A stretch of DNA of 64,000 bases from CAG-964 sp902789345 (GTDB lineage: Bacteria > Bacillota > Clostridia > Oscillospirales > Acutalibacteraceae). A program made the translations under genes and the position numbers. Under the pieces are notes generated by a model. It did not search any database. It had not been told where the DNA came from and saw only the letters and a list, made by a program, of their open reading frames with translations. Location: the NCBI GenBank assembly GCA_052117325.1, contig JBQKJJ010000007.1; one strand, given 5' to 3'. This document shows, piece after piece, positions 8,213 through 15,564 of the stretch. How positions within the stretch are numbered: position 1 is the stretch's first letter; each line of letters starts with the position of its first letter.

Positions 8213-8332
8213 TGATAAAAAATATGCAATGTGCAGCAGTGTTTTAAATGCAGTATAAGAAACAAAAGCAAAAAAACAAATACAGTATATGAGCATGTGA
8301 AAATAATTAAAGATAATTAAAATAATTAAAAA

Positions 8333-9559
8333 TTATGACCTGTAGTCGCCGTTGATTTTCACATAGTCATAGGTAAGGTCGCAACCCCAAGCTTTTGCCT
8401 GAGTATTGCCGCTGTGCAGGTTAATATCAATATATATTTCATCTTCCAGCAAAATGGTTTTTGCTTCGTCCTCAGAAAATTCCACGCCGGAGCCGTTGCG
8501 GCATACTGCTATAGTGCCCTTGCGTGAACGCATATCTACATCAACCTTTGTAATGTCAAAGTCGGCCTCTGCATAACCTATGGCGCACAGAATTCTTCCC
8601 CAGTTTGCGTCACTTCCGAAAATGGCACACTTTAGCAGAGGGGAGCGGATAACACTTTTTGCAACAATAATTGCAGTGTCAAGGTCAGGTGCTCCGCAGC
8701 AAGTACATTCTATCATTCTTGTAGCACCTTCGCCGTCCTTTGCCAACATTTTGGTTAGTGTCATAAGTACCTCATAAAGTGCGTCCTTGAATATAGAATA
8801 ATTTTCATTCTCCTCAACAATTTCACTGTTGCCGGCTAAACCGTTTGCCATTATTGATACCATATCGTTTGTAGAGGTGTCGCCGTCAATACTTAGACAG
8901 TTATATGTTACCTTTACAATGTCGCTTAGTGCCTTTTGTAAAAGCTGTGAGGAAATAGCTGTGTCGGTTGTTATAAAGTTAAGTGTGGTAGCCATATTTG
9001 GGTGTATCATACCGCTGCCCTTAGCCATACCGCCCAGTGTGCATACAACACCGTCAATTTCAAATTGAACAGCTACTTCCTTTTTTACTGTGTCAGTGGT
9101 CATAATAGCTGTAGCCGCTTTTTCGTTACCTGTATGTGACAGTCCCTTTGCAAGGCTATCAATAGAATTTTCAATAGGTTCTATCGGTAAAACCTTACCT
9201 ATAACGCCGGTAGAAGCTACGATAACCTTTTCGGGTTCAATATTAAGTGCAGACGCCGCAAGCTGGCACATTCTTTCTGCCTTTTCTACACCATCGGCAT
9301 TACAGGTGTTGGCATTTTTTGAGTTGGCTATTACAGCCTGTGCCTTGTTTCCCGATTTTTCCAGATGGCTTTTGGTAACAGTAATAGGTGCACCCTTTAC
9401 TTTGTTTTGGGTGTATACTGCGGCTGCGTTGCATAAAGCTTCACTAAATACCAGGCAAAGATCATTTTTGTCTTTGTTAGAATTTAGTCCGCAGTTCAAA
9501 CCGTTTGCTAAAAATCCCTTTGCGGCACATACACCGCCGTCAATTTTTTTGAAGCCCAT
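8333..9559 (-). CDS. argJ: ArgJ, bifunctional glutamate N-acetyltransferase / amino-acid acetyltransferase
   Basis: A 408-residue protein, normal length for ArgJ. It moves the acetyl group from N-acetylornithine to glutamate (the arginine cycle) and may also use acetyl-CoA. The autocleavage site lies in GSGMIHPNMATT, between Ala190 and Thr191; the freed Thr191 is the nucleophile. ASTGVIGK at 115-122 and SIDGDTSTND also fit the family. The start ATG at 9559 follows a GGAGAT ribosome site. It stands alone: argC, argB and argD are not in the window, and a divergent superoxide dismutase gene takes the usual upstream place. Confidence 0.95.
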   Translation of the reverse strand: MGFKKIDGGVCAAKGFLANGLNCGLNSNKDKNDLCLVFSEALCNAAAVYTQNKVKGAPITVTKSHLEKSGNKAQAVIANSKNANTCNADGVEKAERMCQLAASALNIEPEKVIVASTGVIGKVLPIEPIENSIDSLAKGLSHTGNEKAATAIMTTDTVKKEVAVQFEIDGVVCTLGGMAKGSGMIHPNMATTLNFITTDTAISSQLLQKALSDIVKVTYNCLSIDGDTSTNDMVSIMANGLAGNSEIVEENENYSIFKDALYEVLMTLTKMLAKDGEGATRMIECTCCGAPDLDTAIIVAKSVIRSPLLKCAIFGSDANWGRILCAIGYAEADFDITKVDVDMRSRKGTIAVCRNGSGVEFSEDEAKTILLEDEIYIDINLHSGNTQAKAWGCDLTYDYVKINGDYRS

Positions 9560-9717
9560 AAAATTTATCTCCTTACCTTAAAACGCCAGCTGTTAGCTGC
9601 GTAATAATATTTTTATTTGAATTTCATTATACACCATAATGATTACATATTCAATGGAATATAAAATACAAGTTGTACATATAGTTTAGGGTAATAAAAA
9701 AAGAAAGGGCGATAAAT

Positions 9718-10401
9718 ATGAATGAACATTATCCGTTTGAACTGCCACCGCTAAGCTACGGTTATTATGACCTAGAGCCACATTTAGATGGGGATATGAT
9801 AAAAACTCATCATACCGTTATAATGCAAAACTATGTTGATAAGCTTAACAGCTTATTGGCAAGATTTCCTCAGTATCAGGACTGGAGCCTTAAGGCTTTG
9901 GTAGCATATGCCGATACCTTTCCGCCTGCATTAAGAAAAGAGCTTAAAAATTCAGCAGGCGGTTTATATAACCATTATGTATATTTTAACAGTATGACGC
10001 CTGGGGGAAGAATGCCGACACAAAGGCTGATGAATCAAATAAAAAACACATTTGGCAATTTTGAAAATATGAAAAAAGCTCTTTACAACAGCGCATTAAT
10101 AAACTTTGGTTGCGGTTACACATGGCTTGTTTGTAATAAAAGCTGCAATTTGCAAATTATAAATACACAGCGCAACAATACCCCACCGCTAACTGTAGTG
10201 TCGCCTGTAGCGGTAATAGATATGTGGGAACATTCGTTTTTCCAACAGTACGTAAACGGGAGAGATGACTACATAAACGCCTGGCTGGAAGTAGCAGACT
10301 GGAGTAAGGTTTGTGAGTATATGGCCTGCAGTACAGCATTGGATACGCTACAGGATAATGTCCAAAGAAACCCACAAGGAAACATACAGGGCAGACAGTA
10401 G
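9718..10401 (+). CDS. Superoxide dismutase (Fe/Mn family) with altered gate and decayed tail
   Basis: A 227-residue protein of the iron/manganese dismutase family, which converts superoxide to peroxide and oxygen. The four metal ligands are kept: His31, His86 (GGLYNHYVYF), Asp168 and His172 (VIDMWEHSFF). Tyr39 (QNYV) is kept. The His-His pair that normally stands four residues after the first ligand is Ile35-Met36 here, so the second-shell gateway is changed. Residues 202-227 form an added tail (QDNVQRNPQGNIQGRQ) that is part of a duplicated, broken Asn/Gln-rich segment continuing in the next 200 bases. Start ATG 9718 follows GAAAGGGCGAT. A spore-coat role is possible because clostridial dismutases are known there, but that is inference. 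Confidence 0.85.
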   Translation: MNEHYPFELPPLSYGYYDLEPHLDGDMIKTHHTVIMQNYVDKLNSLLARFPQYQDWSLKALVAYADTFPPALRKELKNSAGGLYNHYVYFNSMTPGGRMPTQRLMNQIKNTFGNFENMKKALYNSALINFGCGYTWLVCNKSCNLQIINTQRNNTPPLTVVSPVAVIDMWEHSFFQQYVNGRDDYINAWLEVADWSKVCEYMACSTALDTLQDNVQRNPQGNIQGRQ

Positions 10402-10867
10402 CCATATATCACAATGGTTGGGTTATGGCCTGCAGTACAGCATTAGATACGCTACAGGATCAGGTTATGCAGGGTAATATTCAAGGGAACACACAGAATA
10501 ATGCCCAGAGAAATATGCAGGGCAATATGTAAGGGAATATACAGAATAATGCCCCCAAAAACCAACAAGGGAACATATGGAATAATGCCCAAGGTATTAT
10601 CCAAGAGGATATATAAGGTAATATGAACTAAAACTATAAGCTGTATTTTTACAATGTTTTAATTATGCAATGCTGTATAGTTTTTAATATGCTTTGGATT
10701 ATAAAGCCTAAAGTAAATTTTGGAGAAACTGAAAATCTATAGAGCTATGATATGCGAAATGTCAGAAGAATAAAAAGTCCTGTTATGGGCAAGAAGTTGT
10801 ATGTTAGCTATCACATTATAATTAAATTATCATATTATGTTATAAACTAATGTGGAGGGAAGATACT
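10402..10867 (+). pseudogene. Duplicated, out-of-frame tail of the dismutase gene, then non-coding gap
   Basis: Bases 10425-10460 repeat 10321-10356 almost exactly (offset 104 bases, not a multiple of three). The copy reads MACSTALDTLQDQV and continues QGNIQGNTQNNAQRNMQ to a stop at 10529-10531. Further decayed repeats (NIQNNA, NQQGNIWNNAQG) run to about 10610. The intact gene probably had this longer tail, and the 104-base duplication created the early stop at 10399. The rest up to 10867 is AT-rich and holds the unidentified promoter of the interrupted gene. Confidence 0.6.
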
Positions 10868-10987
10868 ATGTCTGAATTTTCTGATTTTAGCGCTGACTAC
10901 AAGCCGGAGCATAAGCCCGGCGACGATTGCCCAAAAGAGTCTGTGTGCATAGACGCTTACCGTGTGTATGATAGCTGTGGTGAATAG
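10868..10987 (+). pseudogene. 5' part of prophage-interrupted cysteine-rich protein gene
   Basis: ATG 10868 after GGAGGGAAG. It encodes 38 host codons (ending CIDAYRVYDSCG), then reads one codon into the prophage and stops at 10985. The rest of the gene is at 45790-46503. Joining GGT (10979-10981) to GAC (45790-45792) gives an unbroken 275-residue protein. Cysteines and acidic residues are frequent. I do not recognise a named family. The full protein is described at the 3' part. Confidence 0.8.
10981..10983 (+). other. attL: attL core (TGA) with phage arm
   Basis: The host sequence ...AGCTGTGG-TGA is followed by phage arm ATAGTACTGTGCAAG (to 10998). The arm carries TGTGCAAG, the inverted partner of CTTGCACA at the right end. 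Serine integrases cut at a two-base centre, which here would be TG or GA. Confidence 0.75.
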
Positions 10988-11017
10988 TACTGTGCAAGGT
11001 AGAGGAAATTAAATAAC

Positions 11018-12526
11018 TTAAAGAAAAGCCTGCTTCAATTTGATTTCAAGTGTGAAATCGGCGGGCTTTGTTTTTTTGTCTTTGAAATAAACAACTTTTT
11101 CAATAACCGTTTTTAACAATCGGTTTCTTGTCGAAATATCGGCTTGCCAATAGCAGTTTAATACATCAGATATATTCTGCTTCGTCTGCTCTATGTCAAC
11201 GATTTTAATACTATCGGCTTGCTTCTTTACTGCGGAATACTCACTGTTTAGAGTATCTAGTTGCAGTTGTAAGGCTTGCTGGCGGTCAAGGAATGTTGTT
11301 ACAGAATATATTTCACGCTCTAGCAGTTCGTGTAATTTGCTTTGCTGCTTTTTAATAACTGATATGCTTACGGCGATAGATTTTAATTGCTCTTCGAAAT
11401 TATTTTCTTGTGTGCGATCGGTTTGCTTCAAACTGTCGTATTTCTTCAATTTCTCTTGCAATGAATTAATAACAGCTTTTTCCAATAGCTCGTATTTAGT
11501 GCCAGCTATGCAGCTTCTCTTTAAGCACAGATAGCGGGCACTTTCGGTCTTTCCGTTCCGGTGCCGCTCCGGGGTGCGTGACATTAAGCTTCCGCAATTT
11601 CCACAGTAGACAAGTCCGCTGAGGGCGTTTTTTATATCGCCGGTGAACGACGGCGGGTGTGTTCTGTTCTTAATAATGCCCTGTGTCGTCTCCCATTGCT
11701 CGTCGCTGATAATAGCGTCGTGCAAGCCCTCTGTTATCGTCCATTTTTCGGGCGGGTTATATATTCTAATATGCTTTGCGTTGCCCCGTGTGCCTTTCTT
11801 GATGTGCGTTATCTTATCCCACACGACCTTGCCATTATAAGCATAGTTTTTAAGTATTGACATAACAGAAGTCCGCCCCCACTTGTCCGTCCTGTGTGGA
11901 CTTACGCCCATAGCATTCAAACGGTCGGCGATAGTCTGACAGCCGTACCCGCTGTTGTACAAGTCGAACATCATTCTTACATATTTCGCTTCCGGCTCAT
12001 ATATTTCAAGCGTGCTGTGCTTGTTAATCTTGGTATTCCTGTAGCCGTATGGAGCACAAGCAAGGTAGCAGCCCTCCTGCACGGATTTCCGAGTGCCGGC
12101 TTTCATACGCTTAGTTATTTGCTTGTATTCGTATCTTGCGAAGAAAGCTGAAAACTCAACATTGCTTTCGTCTGTTTCGTCGTTCAAGTCATAAGTCCGT
12201 TGCGGCGTCACAATTAAGGTGTCGTTCTGCTTCAATGTTTCAATAATAACGCCTTGGTCGCTCATTCCGCCACGGCCTAAACGGTCAATGTCCATACAGA
12301 GTATTCCTGTGTAAGCTCTGCGGCTCACGGCTTCCAGGAGCTTCAACATTTGTGGGCGCGCGTACAAGCTCTCGCCCGAAACGACCTCCTCGTATACATC
12401 TTGTACAGCTAAGTCGTGACTGATAGCGTATGCTATCAATGTTTCCTTATGCCTGCGCAAAGTATCTTCAAGCGTTTTATCCTGGTCAGCTCTTGACTTT
12501 CGCAAGTACATTGCATATTTTTCCAT
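11018..12526 (-). CDS. int: Large serine recombinase (prophage integrase)
   Basis: A 502-residue protein of the large serine recombinase family. The resolvase domain has catalytic Ser11 in MYLRKSRADQ and DRLGRGGM at about 85-92. A recombinase domain follows (PYGYRNTKI to about 285), then a zinc ribbon (CGNCGSLMSR ... CLKRSC) and a C-terminal coiled coil. It integrates the phage by joining attP and attB and, with a directionality factor, reverses this. The start at 12526 follows GGGAGTG; an upstream ATG at 12556 lacks a site. The stop lies 35 bases from the attL core, and the gene reads toward the junction. It is transcribed divergently from the small gene at 12695. Confidence 0.95.
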   Translation of the reverse strand: MEKYAMYLRKSRADQDKTLEDTLRRHKETLIAYAISHDLAVQDVYEEVVSGESLYARPQMLKLLEAVSRRAYTGILCMDIDRLGRGGMSDQGVIIETLKQNDTLIVTPQRTYDLNDETDESNVEFSAFFARYEYKQITKRMKAGTRKSVQEGCYLACAPYGYRNTKINKHSTLEIYEPEAKYVRMMFDLYNSGYGCQTIADRLNAMGVSPHRTDKWGRTSVMSILKNYAYNGKVVWDKITHIKKGTRGNAKHIRIYNPPEKWTITEGLHDAIISDEQWETTQGIIKNRTHPPSFTGDIKNALSGLVYCGNCGSLMSRTPERHRNGKTESARYLCLKRSCIAGTKYELLEKAVINSLQEKLKKYDSLKQTDRTQENNFEEQLKSIAVSISVIKKQQSKLHELLEREIYSVTTFLDRQQALQLQLDTLNSEYSAVKKQADSIKIVDIEQTKQNISDVLNCYWQADISTRNRLLKTVIEKVVYFKDKKTKPADFTLEIKLKQAFL

Positions 12527-12609
12527 AAACAACACTCCCTTTTTATTAATATGCAAAAAAATATTTTAAATGTCCAACTAATGGGACAGCGACAGCGATT
12601 TACAAATTT

Positions 12610-12643
12610 TGTTATTGACAATAACAAACAGATGTTCTACAAT
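12610..12643 (+). promoter_or_regulatory. Phage promoter with palindrome over -35 box
   Basis: TTGACA 12615-12620, 17-base spacer, TACAAT 12638-12643. The -35 box lies inside TTGTTATTGACAATAACAA (12610-12628), palindromic but for its centre, a likely operator. It should drive the small gene at 12695. Confidence 0.65.
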
Positions 12644-12694
12644 ATATACAAACATTTGTTTTAAAATAACATAACGATTTAGGGGATGTAAGTA

Positions 12695-12811
12695 ATGGCA
12701 GACAATCAATTAATCGCAGAAATAGCGCACATGCTTAAAGTTATACACGACAGTGTAATTACAAAAAAGATATACAATATCGTGCTATACATATACAATA
12801 GCAGGAAATAA
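12695..12811 (+). CDS. Small phage protein (38 aa) beside integrase
   Basis: MADNQLIAEIAHMLKVIHDS start, ending basic and tyrosine-rich (IYNIVLYIYNSRK). The ribosome site AGGGGATG lies nine bases before ATG 12695. It has its own promoter at 12615-12643 and its own terminator at 12823-12860, and is divergent from the integrase gene. No family is recognised. Its position suggests a role in controlling integrase or excision direction, but that is only an idea. Confidence 0.5.
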   Translation: MADNQLIAEIAHMLKVIHDSVITKKIYNIVLYIYNSRK

Positions 12812-12822
12812 TTATTTTTTTT

Positions 12823-12861
12823 TAGAGCGTACAGGTTTGTTAATCTGTACGCTCTATTTTT
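12823..12861 (+). terminator. Terminator after the small phage gene
   Basis: Perfect 12-base stem TAGAGCGTACAG (12823-12834) with CTGTACGCTCTA (12845-12856) and ten-base loop, followed by TTTTTA. It lies between converging transcripts of the 12695 gene and the repressor. Confidence 0.85.
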
Positions 12862-13216
12862 ATGTATTTTTTAAGTTGTCTATTATTTTTTGTATTACCT
12901 GCCAGTCGCTTTCGTCCAATTCAGCAAATGCTTTAAACAGTTGTACAGCTGTTTCATTTTGTCCAGCAAGCATTTTAGCTATCAGTATTTCCAGTTCATC
13001 TGTTTCCACAAACATATTGCCTGTACCTTCCAATAGCCAGCTTTTGTTTACATTGAACTCCCTGCATATGGACCGTATTGTTTGTTCGCTTGGATTCCTT
13101 CTGCCATTTTCAAAATTGCATACTGCCGATTCGGTTACTCCTATTTTTTCACCAAAGGTCTGCTGATTAAGCTTGAGTTCTTTTCGTAACGTTTTTATGC
13201 GTTCGCTAATGCTCAT
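12860..13216 (-). CDS. CI-type phage repressor (XRE family)
   Basis: A 118-residue protein with an N-terminal helix-turn-helix of the Cro/CI family: LNQQTFGEKIGVTESAVCNFENGRRNPSEQTIRSI at about 16-50, then a WLLEGTGNMF motif often seen in phage repressors. The C-terminal part is short and lacks a LexA-type protease domain, so induction would not be by RecA-driven self-cleavage of this protein. It is read away from the early operon. The shared control region is 13217-13354, with promoters on both strands and three related operator-like sites. Confidence 0.88.
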   Translation of the reverse strand: MSISERIKTLRKELKLNQQTFGEKIGVTESAVCNFENGRRNPSEQTIRSICREFNVNKSWLLEGTGNMFVETDELEILIAKMLAGQNETAVQLFKAFAELDESDWQVIQKIIDNLKNT

Positions 13217-13245
13217 TGTGTTATGCCTCCTTTCCTCTGAGGTAC

Positions 13246-13274
13246 ATATTAGCAGATAAACTTTTCCTAGTCAA
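13246..13274 (-). promoter_or_regulatory. Repressor promoter (minus strand)
   Basis: On the minus strand TTGACT (13274-13269), 17-base spacer, TAATAT (13251-13246), 30 bases upstream of the repressor start. Confidence 0.75.
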
Positions 13275-13292
13275 GTTTTTTTATAAAAACTC

Positions 13293-13321
13293 TTGACTTT
13301 CTTTTCTTAGTGTAGTAACAT
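13293..13321 (+). promoter_or_regulatory. Early lytic promoter (plus strand)
   Basis: TTGACT 13293-13298, 17-base spacer, TAACAT 13316-13321. It points to the early operon starting at 13355. CTAGGAAAAG-like sites occur at 13261-13270 (minus), 13301-13310 (minus, CTAAGAAAAG) and 13328-13336 (plus, ATAGAAAAG), suggesting repressor operators over both promoters. Confidence 0.7.
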
Positions 13322-13354
13322 ATTGACATAGAAAAGATAAGTGAGGTGAGTGAG

Positions 13355-13498
13355 ATGGAAATAGTAATTAAAGGTTCAGCAAAAGAAATCACCGACCTTG
13401 TACTGCAATTACAAAGTCGGCGATTAGTTGTGAAAGACCCTCTTTCAGTGCTGCAGTCTTTAAACGAAAAGCTAATTGAGAGTAGGAGACACATATGA
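13355..13498 (+). CDS. First early phage protein (47 aa), possible Cro-like
   Basis: MEIVIKGSAKEITDLVLQLQ start with GAGGTGAG ribosome site. It is the first gene of the early operon, where Cro or antirepressor genes usually lie, but no helix-turn-helix is evident. Its start, a short beta strand then an alpha helix, is a common pattern of small phage early proteins. No family named. Confidence 0.55.
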   Translation: MEIVIKGSAKEITDLVLQLQSRRLVVKDPLSVLQSLNEKLIESRRHI

Positions 13499-13522
13499 GC
13501 GATATTACTTGTTAAGCCATTC

Positions 13523-13600
13523 GTGGTATTTGTTCTTAACGCAAACATTTTACTTCTGCTGATTATAGCAATGCTAATTAAAGCAGGGGTTATTCATTAA
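13523..13600 (+). CDS. Possible tiny membrane peptide
   Basis: A hydrophobic stretch VFVLNANILLLLIIAMLIKAG ends at the TAA 13598. The frame is open back to 13499 and has no ATG. GTG 13523 is the only usual start codon and lacks a clear ribosome site. Kept because the coding looks like one membrane helix. Confidence 0.25.
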   Translation: MVFVLNANILLLLIIAMLIKAGVIH

Positions 13601-13620
13601 GAAAGAATGGAGAGATATCT

Positions 13621-13884
13621 ATTATAACCATAATACTGTTAATCATAGCCATAGTGTTATTTATTTGGTTTGAAATTGATAATCTTAGAATAAAAAGAAA
13701 GATAACCCGACTTAATCGTAAGGTTGAACATTTGTCGCAGTTAGCTGACATACAGTTCAGTCCTTCCAAAGAAGAGTTATCAGATGAACTCAGATTATTT
13801 CATTTGCAAAGGCAGATAGATAGTTTAGAATCTTTAATCCTAAACCAGAATTGTCAAGATAAAGACCAAACAGATAAACAGTAA
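13621..13884 (+). CDS. Small membrane-anchored coiled-coil protein, phage
   Basis: An N-terminal hydrophobic helix (ITIILLIIAIVLFIWFEI) is followed by a basic, heptad-like segment (RIKRKITRLNRKVEHLSQL) and an acidic helix. There is no ATG in frame. A GTG at 13654 would cut the membrane helix in half, while GGAGAG (13609-13614) is at ideal distance from an ATT codon at 13621. I therefore place the start at the ATT, with the GTG as the alternative (76 aa). The function is unknown; such early proteins are common in clostridial phages. Confidence 0.45.
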   Translation: MITIILLIIAIVLFIWFEIDNLRIKRKITRLNRKVEHLSQLADIQFSPSKEELSDELRLFHLQRQIDSLESLILNQNCQDKDQTDKQ

Positions 13885-13956
13885 GTGTTGTTCTGCCGGA
13901 TGTCGCAAGAATTTTATTAACTTTTGTAAGTTAAGTTTTAAAAGGAGGTGAAAACA

Positions 13957-14121
13957 ATGACAAAAACAATTACAAAGCCTAAGCAGGAACAGCCTAAGGC
14001 AAAAACAGTCGTAAAGGTGTTGGGCGGATACCTGGAGCTGGACGCACGCAGCCAGGCATATGTCGAGGGCGTGATACAGGGTATGATTATTGGTAAGAAT
14101 TCGTCTAAAAAATCAGCATAA
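13957..14121 (+). CDS. Small phage early protein (54 aa)
   Basis: A lysine-rich start (MTKTITKPKQEQPKAKT), then VVKVLGGYLELDARSQAYVEGVIQGM. The ribosome site AAAGGAGGTG is near perfect. No family recognised. The central GYLELDARSQAYVEGV part looks folded. It lies in a run of closely spaced small early genes. Confidence 0.65.
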   Translation: MTKTITKPKQEQPKAKTVVKVLGGYLELDARSQAYVEGVIQGMIIGKNSSKKSA

Positions 14122-14161
14122 CATCGAAAACGCAGAATAAAAATGTTAGGGGGTGATATTT

Positions 14162-14359
14162 ATGGAAGCTACACCGCAGACCGAAGTTAAGTACATTGAC
14201 CAAGGGAAATACGGAACGACGAAGGTTATCATCAGGACGCCAGGCATTTCAGATGTTGAGGAAGCGAGGCGAAACACTGAAAGCCAGTGCCGGGCGTTTG
14301 AGGCTATGCTGTCAAACGCTTATGGCGGCAAGTGGAAAGTAAGCAGAAAGGAGCATTAA
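14162..14359 (+). CDS. Small phage early protein (65 aa)
   Basis: Start ATG 14162 after GGGGGTGAT. The sequence KYGTTKVIIRTPGISDVEEARRN resembles short phage proteins predicted to have a beta-beta-alpha layout. No named function. It is directly followed by the next small gene with a two-base gap. Confidence 0.6.
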   Translation: MEATPQTEVKYIDQGKYGTTKVIIRTPGISDVEEARRNTESQCRAFEAMLSNAYGGKWKVSRKEH

Positions 14360-14361
14360 AA

Positions 14362-14460
14362 ATGACACTATGGTACTTATTGATGTGCTGCGTGCGTGCA
14401 GTAATGGACTACTGCGAGCAGTTTATGGATGACTGCATGAATTGCTACACTGAAAAATAA
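14362..14460 (+). CDS. Cysteine-rich micro-protein (32 aa), phage
   Basis: MTLWYLLMCCVRAVMDYCEQ start, then FMDDCMNCYTEK: five cysteines in 32 residues. The ribosome site AAAGGAG (14348-14354) is inside the previous gene. Small size means chance coding cannot be excluded, but spacing on both sides favours a real gene. Confidence 0.45.
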   Translation: MTLWYLLMCCVRAVMDYCEQFMDDCMNCYTEK

Positions 14461-14475
14461 AGGAGAAAAAAGGCA

Positions 14476-15564
14476 ATGGGAAAAAATTTAATGACGCCGG
14501 AATTAGTAAGCGAAAGGGAGCGTAAAATTTCTGATTTTATCGTTAAACAAAAGCAAAATTACGACTTCAAAATTCGCTATGCAGAAACAAGAGTACGCGA
14601 ATTCATAAGAGAGTGCAATATTCGCGACTTAAACACCCACGTTTCCGTAGGCGGTCTTGACAGCATTACGCTGTATTTATTTATAAAATCGCTTGGATAT
14701 AGCGTTCCGGGCGTATCTGTTTCAATACTTGAAGACAAGTCAATACAAGAGATACATAAGCAGCTAGGCGTAACAATAATAAAGCCATATAAGAGCAAGA
14801 CGCAAGTAATTAATGAATACGGGTTTCCTGTTTTATCAAAAGAAATAGCGGCTAAGATTGAGCTGTTACAAAATCCGACAGAGAAGAACAAAACGGTAAG
14901 ACACGCTATTGTCACAGGAGAAACAGGAGAGTACGGCGGTTTCCAGAAAAACAGTCGTATGAAAATGTCGCAAAAGTGGCTTGAAAAGTTCGGCGGTTAT
15001 GCAAACGATGAAGAGGGCACAAACTATCAAACGCCGAACTTCAAAGTATCGTCGAAATGCTGCTATTACCTAAAAGAAAAGCCTTGCAACGACTGGGCAA
15101 AGCAACATAACAGTGTTCCGTTTTTGGGATTGATGGCTAGCGAGGGCGGACGACGCTCAAAAGCTCTAATGCTCAACGGCTGTAATTATTTCGGTAAATC
15201 TACCATCCGCTCAGCTCCGTTTGCTATTTTCTCGAGACAAGACCTCTTACAACTTGCCCTTGACCTAAATGTGCCAGTTCCTGCGATTTATGGAAGAATT
15301 GAGATGGGCGAAAACGGACTTTTGAGAACGACAGGAGCTCAAAGGACAGGATGCAGTATGTGTGGGTTTGGTATACAGCTCGAGAAAAGTCCAAACCGTT
15401 TTGAACGGCTAAAAGCACATAATGAAAAGGAATGGGAATACTGGATGTTTAAGTGCTGCACTGACGAAAAGACAGGGGAGAAATACGGCTGGAGCAGAGT
15501 GTGCGACTATATCGGTGTTCCGTGTGGAATAGAAGAAGGAGAATTAAATGGAAAAATTCATTAA
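14476..15564 (+). CDS. Phage PAPS reductase / ATP-pyrophosphatase family protein
   Basis: A 362-residue protein with a PP-loop-type SVGGLDSITLYLF at 58-70 in place of SGGKDS. Cysteine pairs lie in SSKCCYYLKEKPCNDW (about 198-210) and GCSMCGFG (about 297-304). Members of this superfamily bind ATP and transfer sulfur or reduce activated sulfate. DndC, at the left of this window, belongs to the same superfamily. The phage form is usually annotated as phosphoadenosine phosphosulfate reductase, but the cysteine-rich, iron-sulfur-like layout and phage setting favour a nucleic-acid modification role. That is inference. The strict SGGxDS motif has Val in place of Gly at one position (SVGG). The next gene overlaps its end by 17 bases. 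Confidence 0.75.
   Translation: MGKNLMTPELVSERERKISDFIVKQKQNYDFKIRYAETRVREFIRECNIRDLNTHVSVGGLDSITLYLFIKSLGYSVPGVSVSILEDKSIQEIHKQLGVTIIKPYKSKTQVINEYGFPVLSKEIAAKIELLQNPTEKNKTVRHAIVTGETGEYGGFQKNSRMKMSQKWLEKFGGYANDEEGTNYQTPNFKVSSKCCYYLKEKPCNDWAKQHNSVPFLGLMASEGGRRSKALMLNGCNYFGKSTIRSAPFAIFSRQDLLQLALDLNVPVPAIYGRIEMGENGLLRTTGAQRTGCSMCGFGIQLEKSPNRFERLKAHNEKEWEYWMFKCCTDEKTGEKYGWSRVCDYIGVPCGIEEGELNGKIH

Larger units (their letters stand above)
7627..8332. other. Long AT-rich gap between tRNA-Trp and argJ
   Basis: About 700 bases with no credible gene on either strand. It contains a strong hairpin at 7888-7945 and a decayed tandem repeat at 7988-8212, both listed separately. It probably also holds the tRNA-Trp promoter close to 7640-7730, but no clear minus-strand consensus could be fixed. 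Confidence 0.6.

Noticed and set aside
9090..9581. Long plus-strand frame inside argJ
   Set aside because: Shadow of the argJ reading frame; no ribosome site or protein-like content.
11018..12526. Integrase of a transposon or SCCmec-type element
   Set aside because: The protein could fit, but the element it bounds carries a full siphophage gene set.
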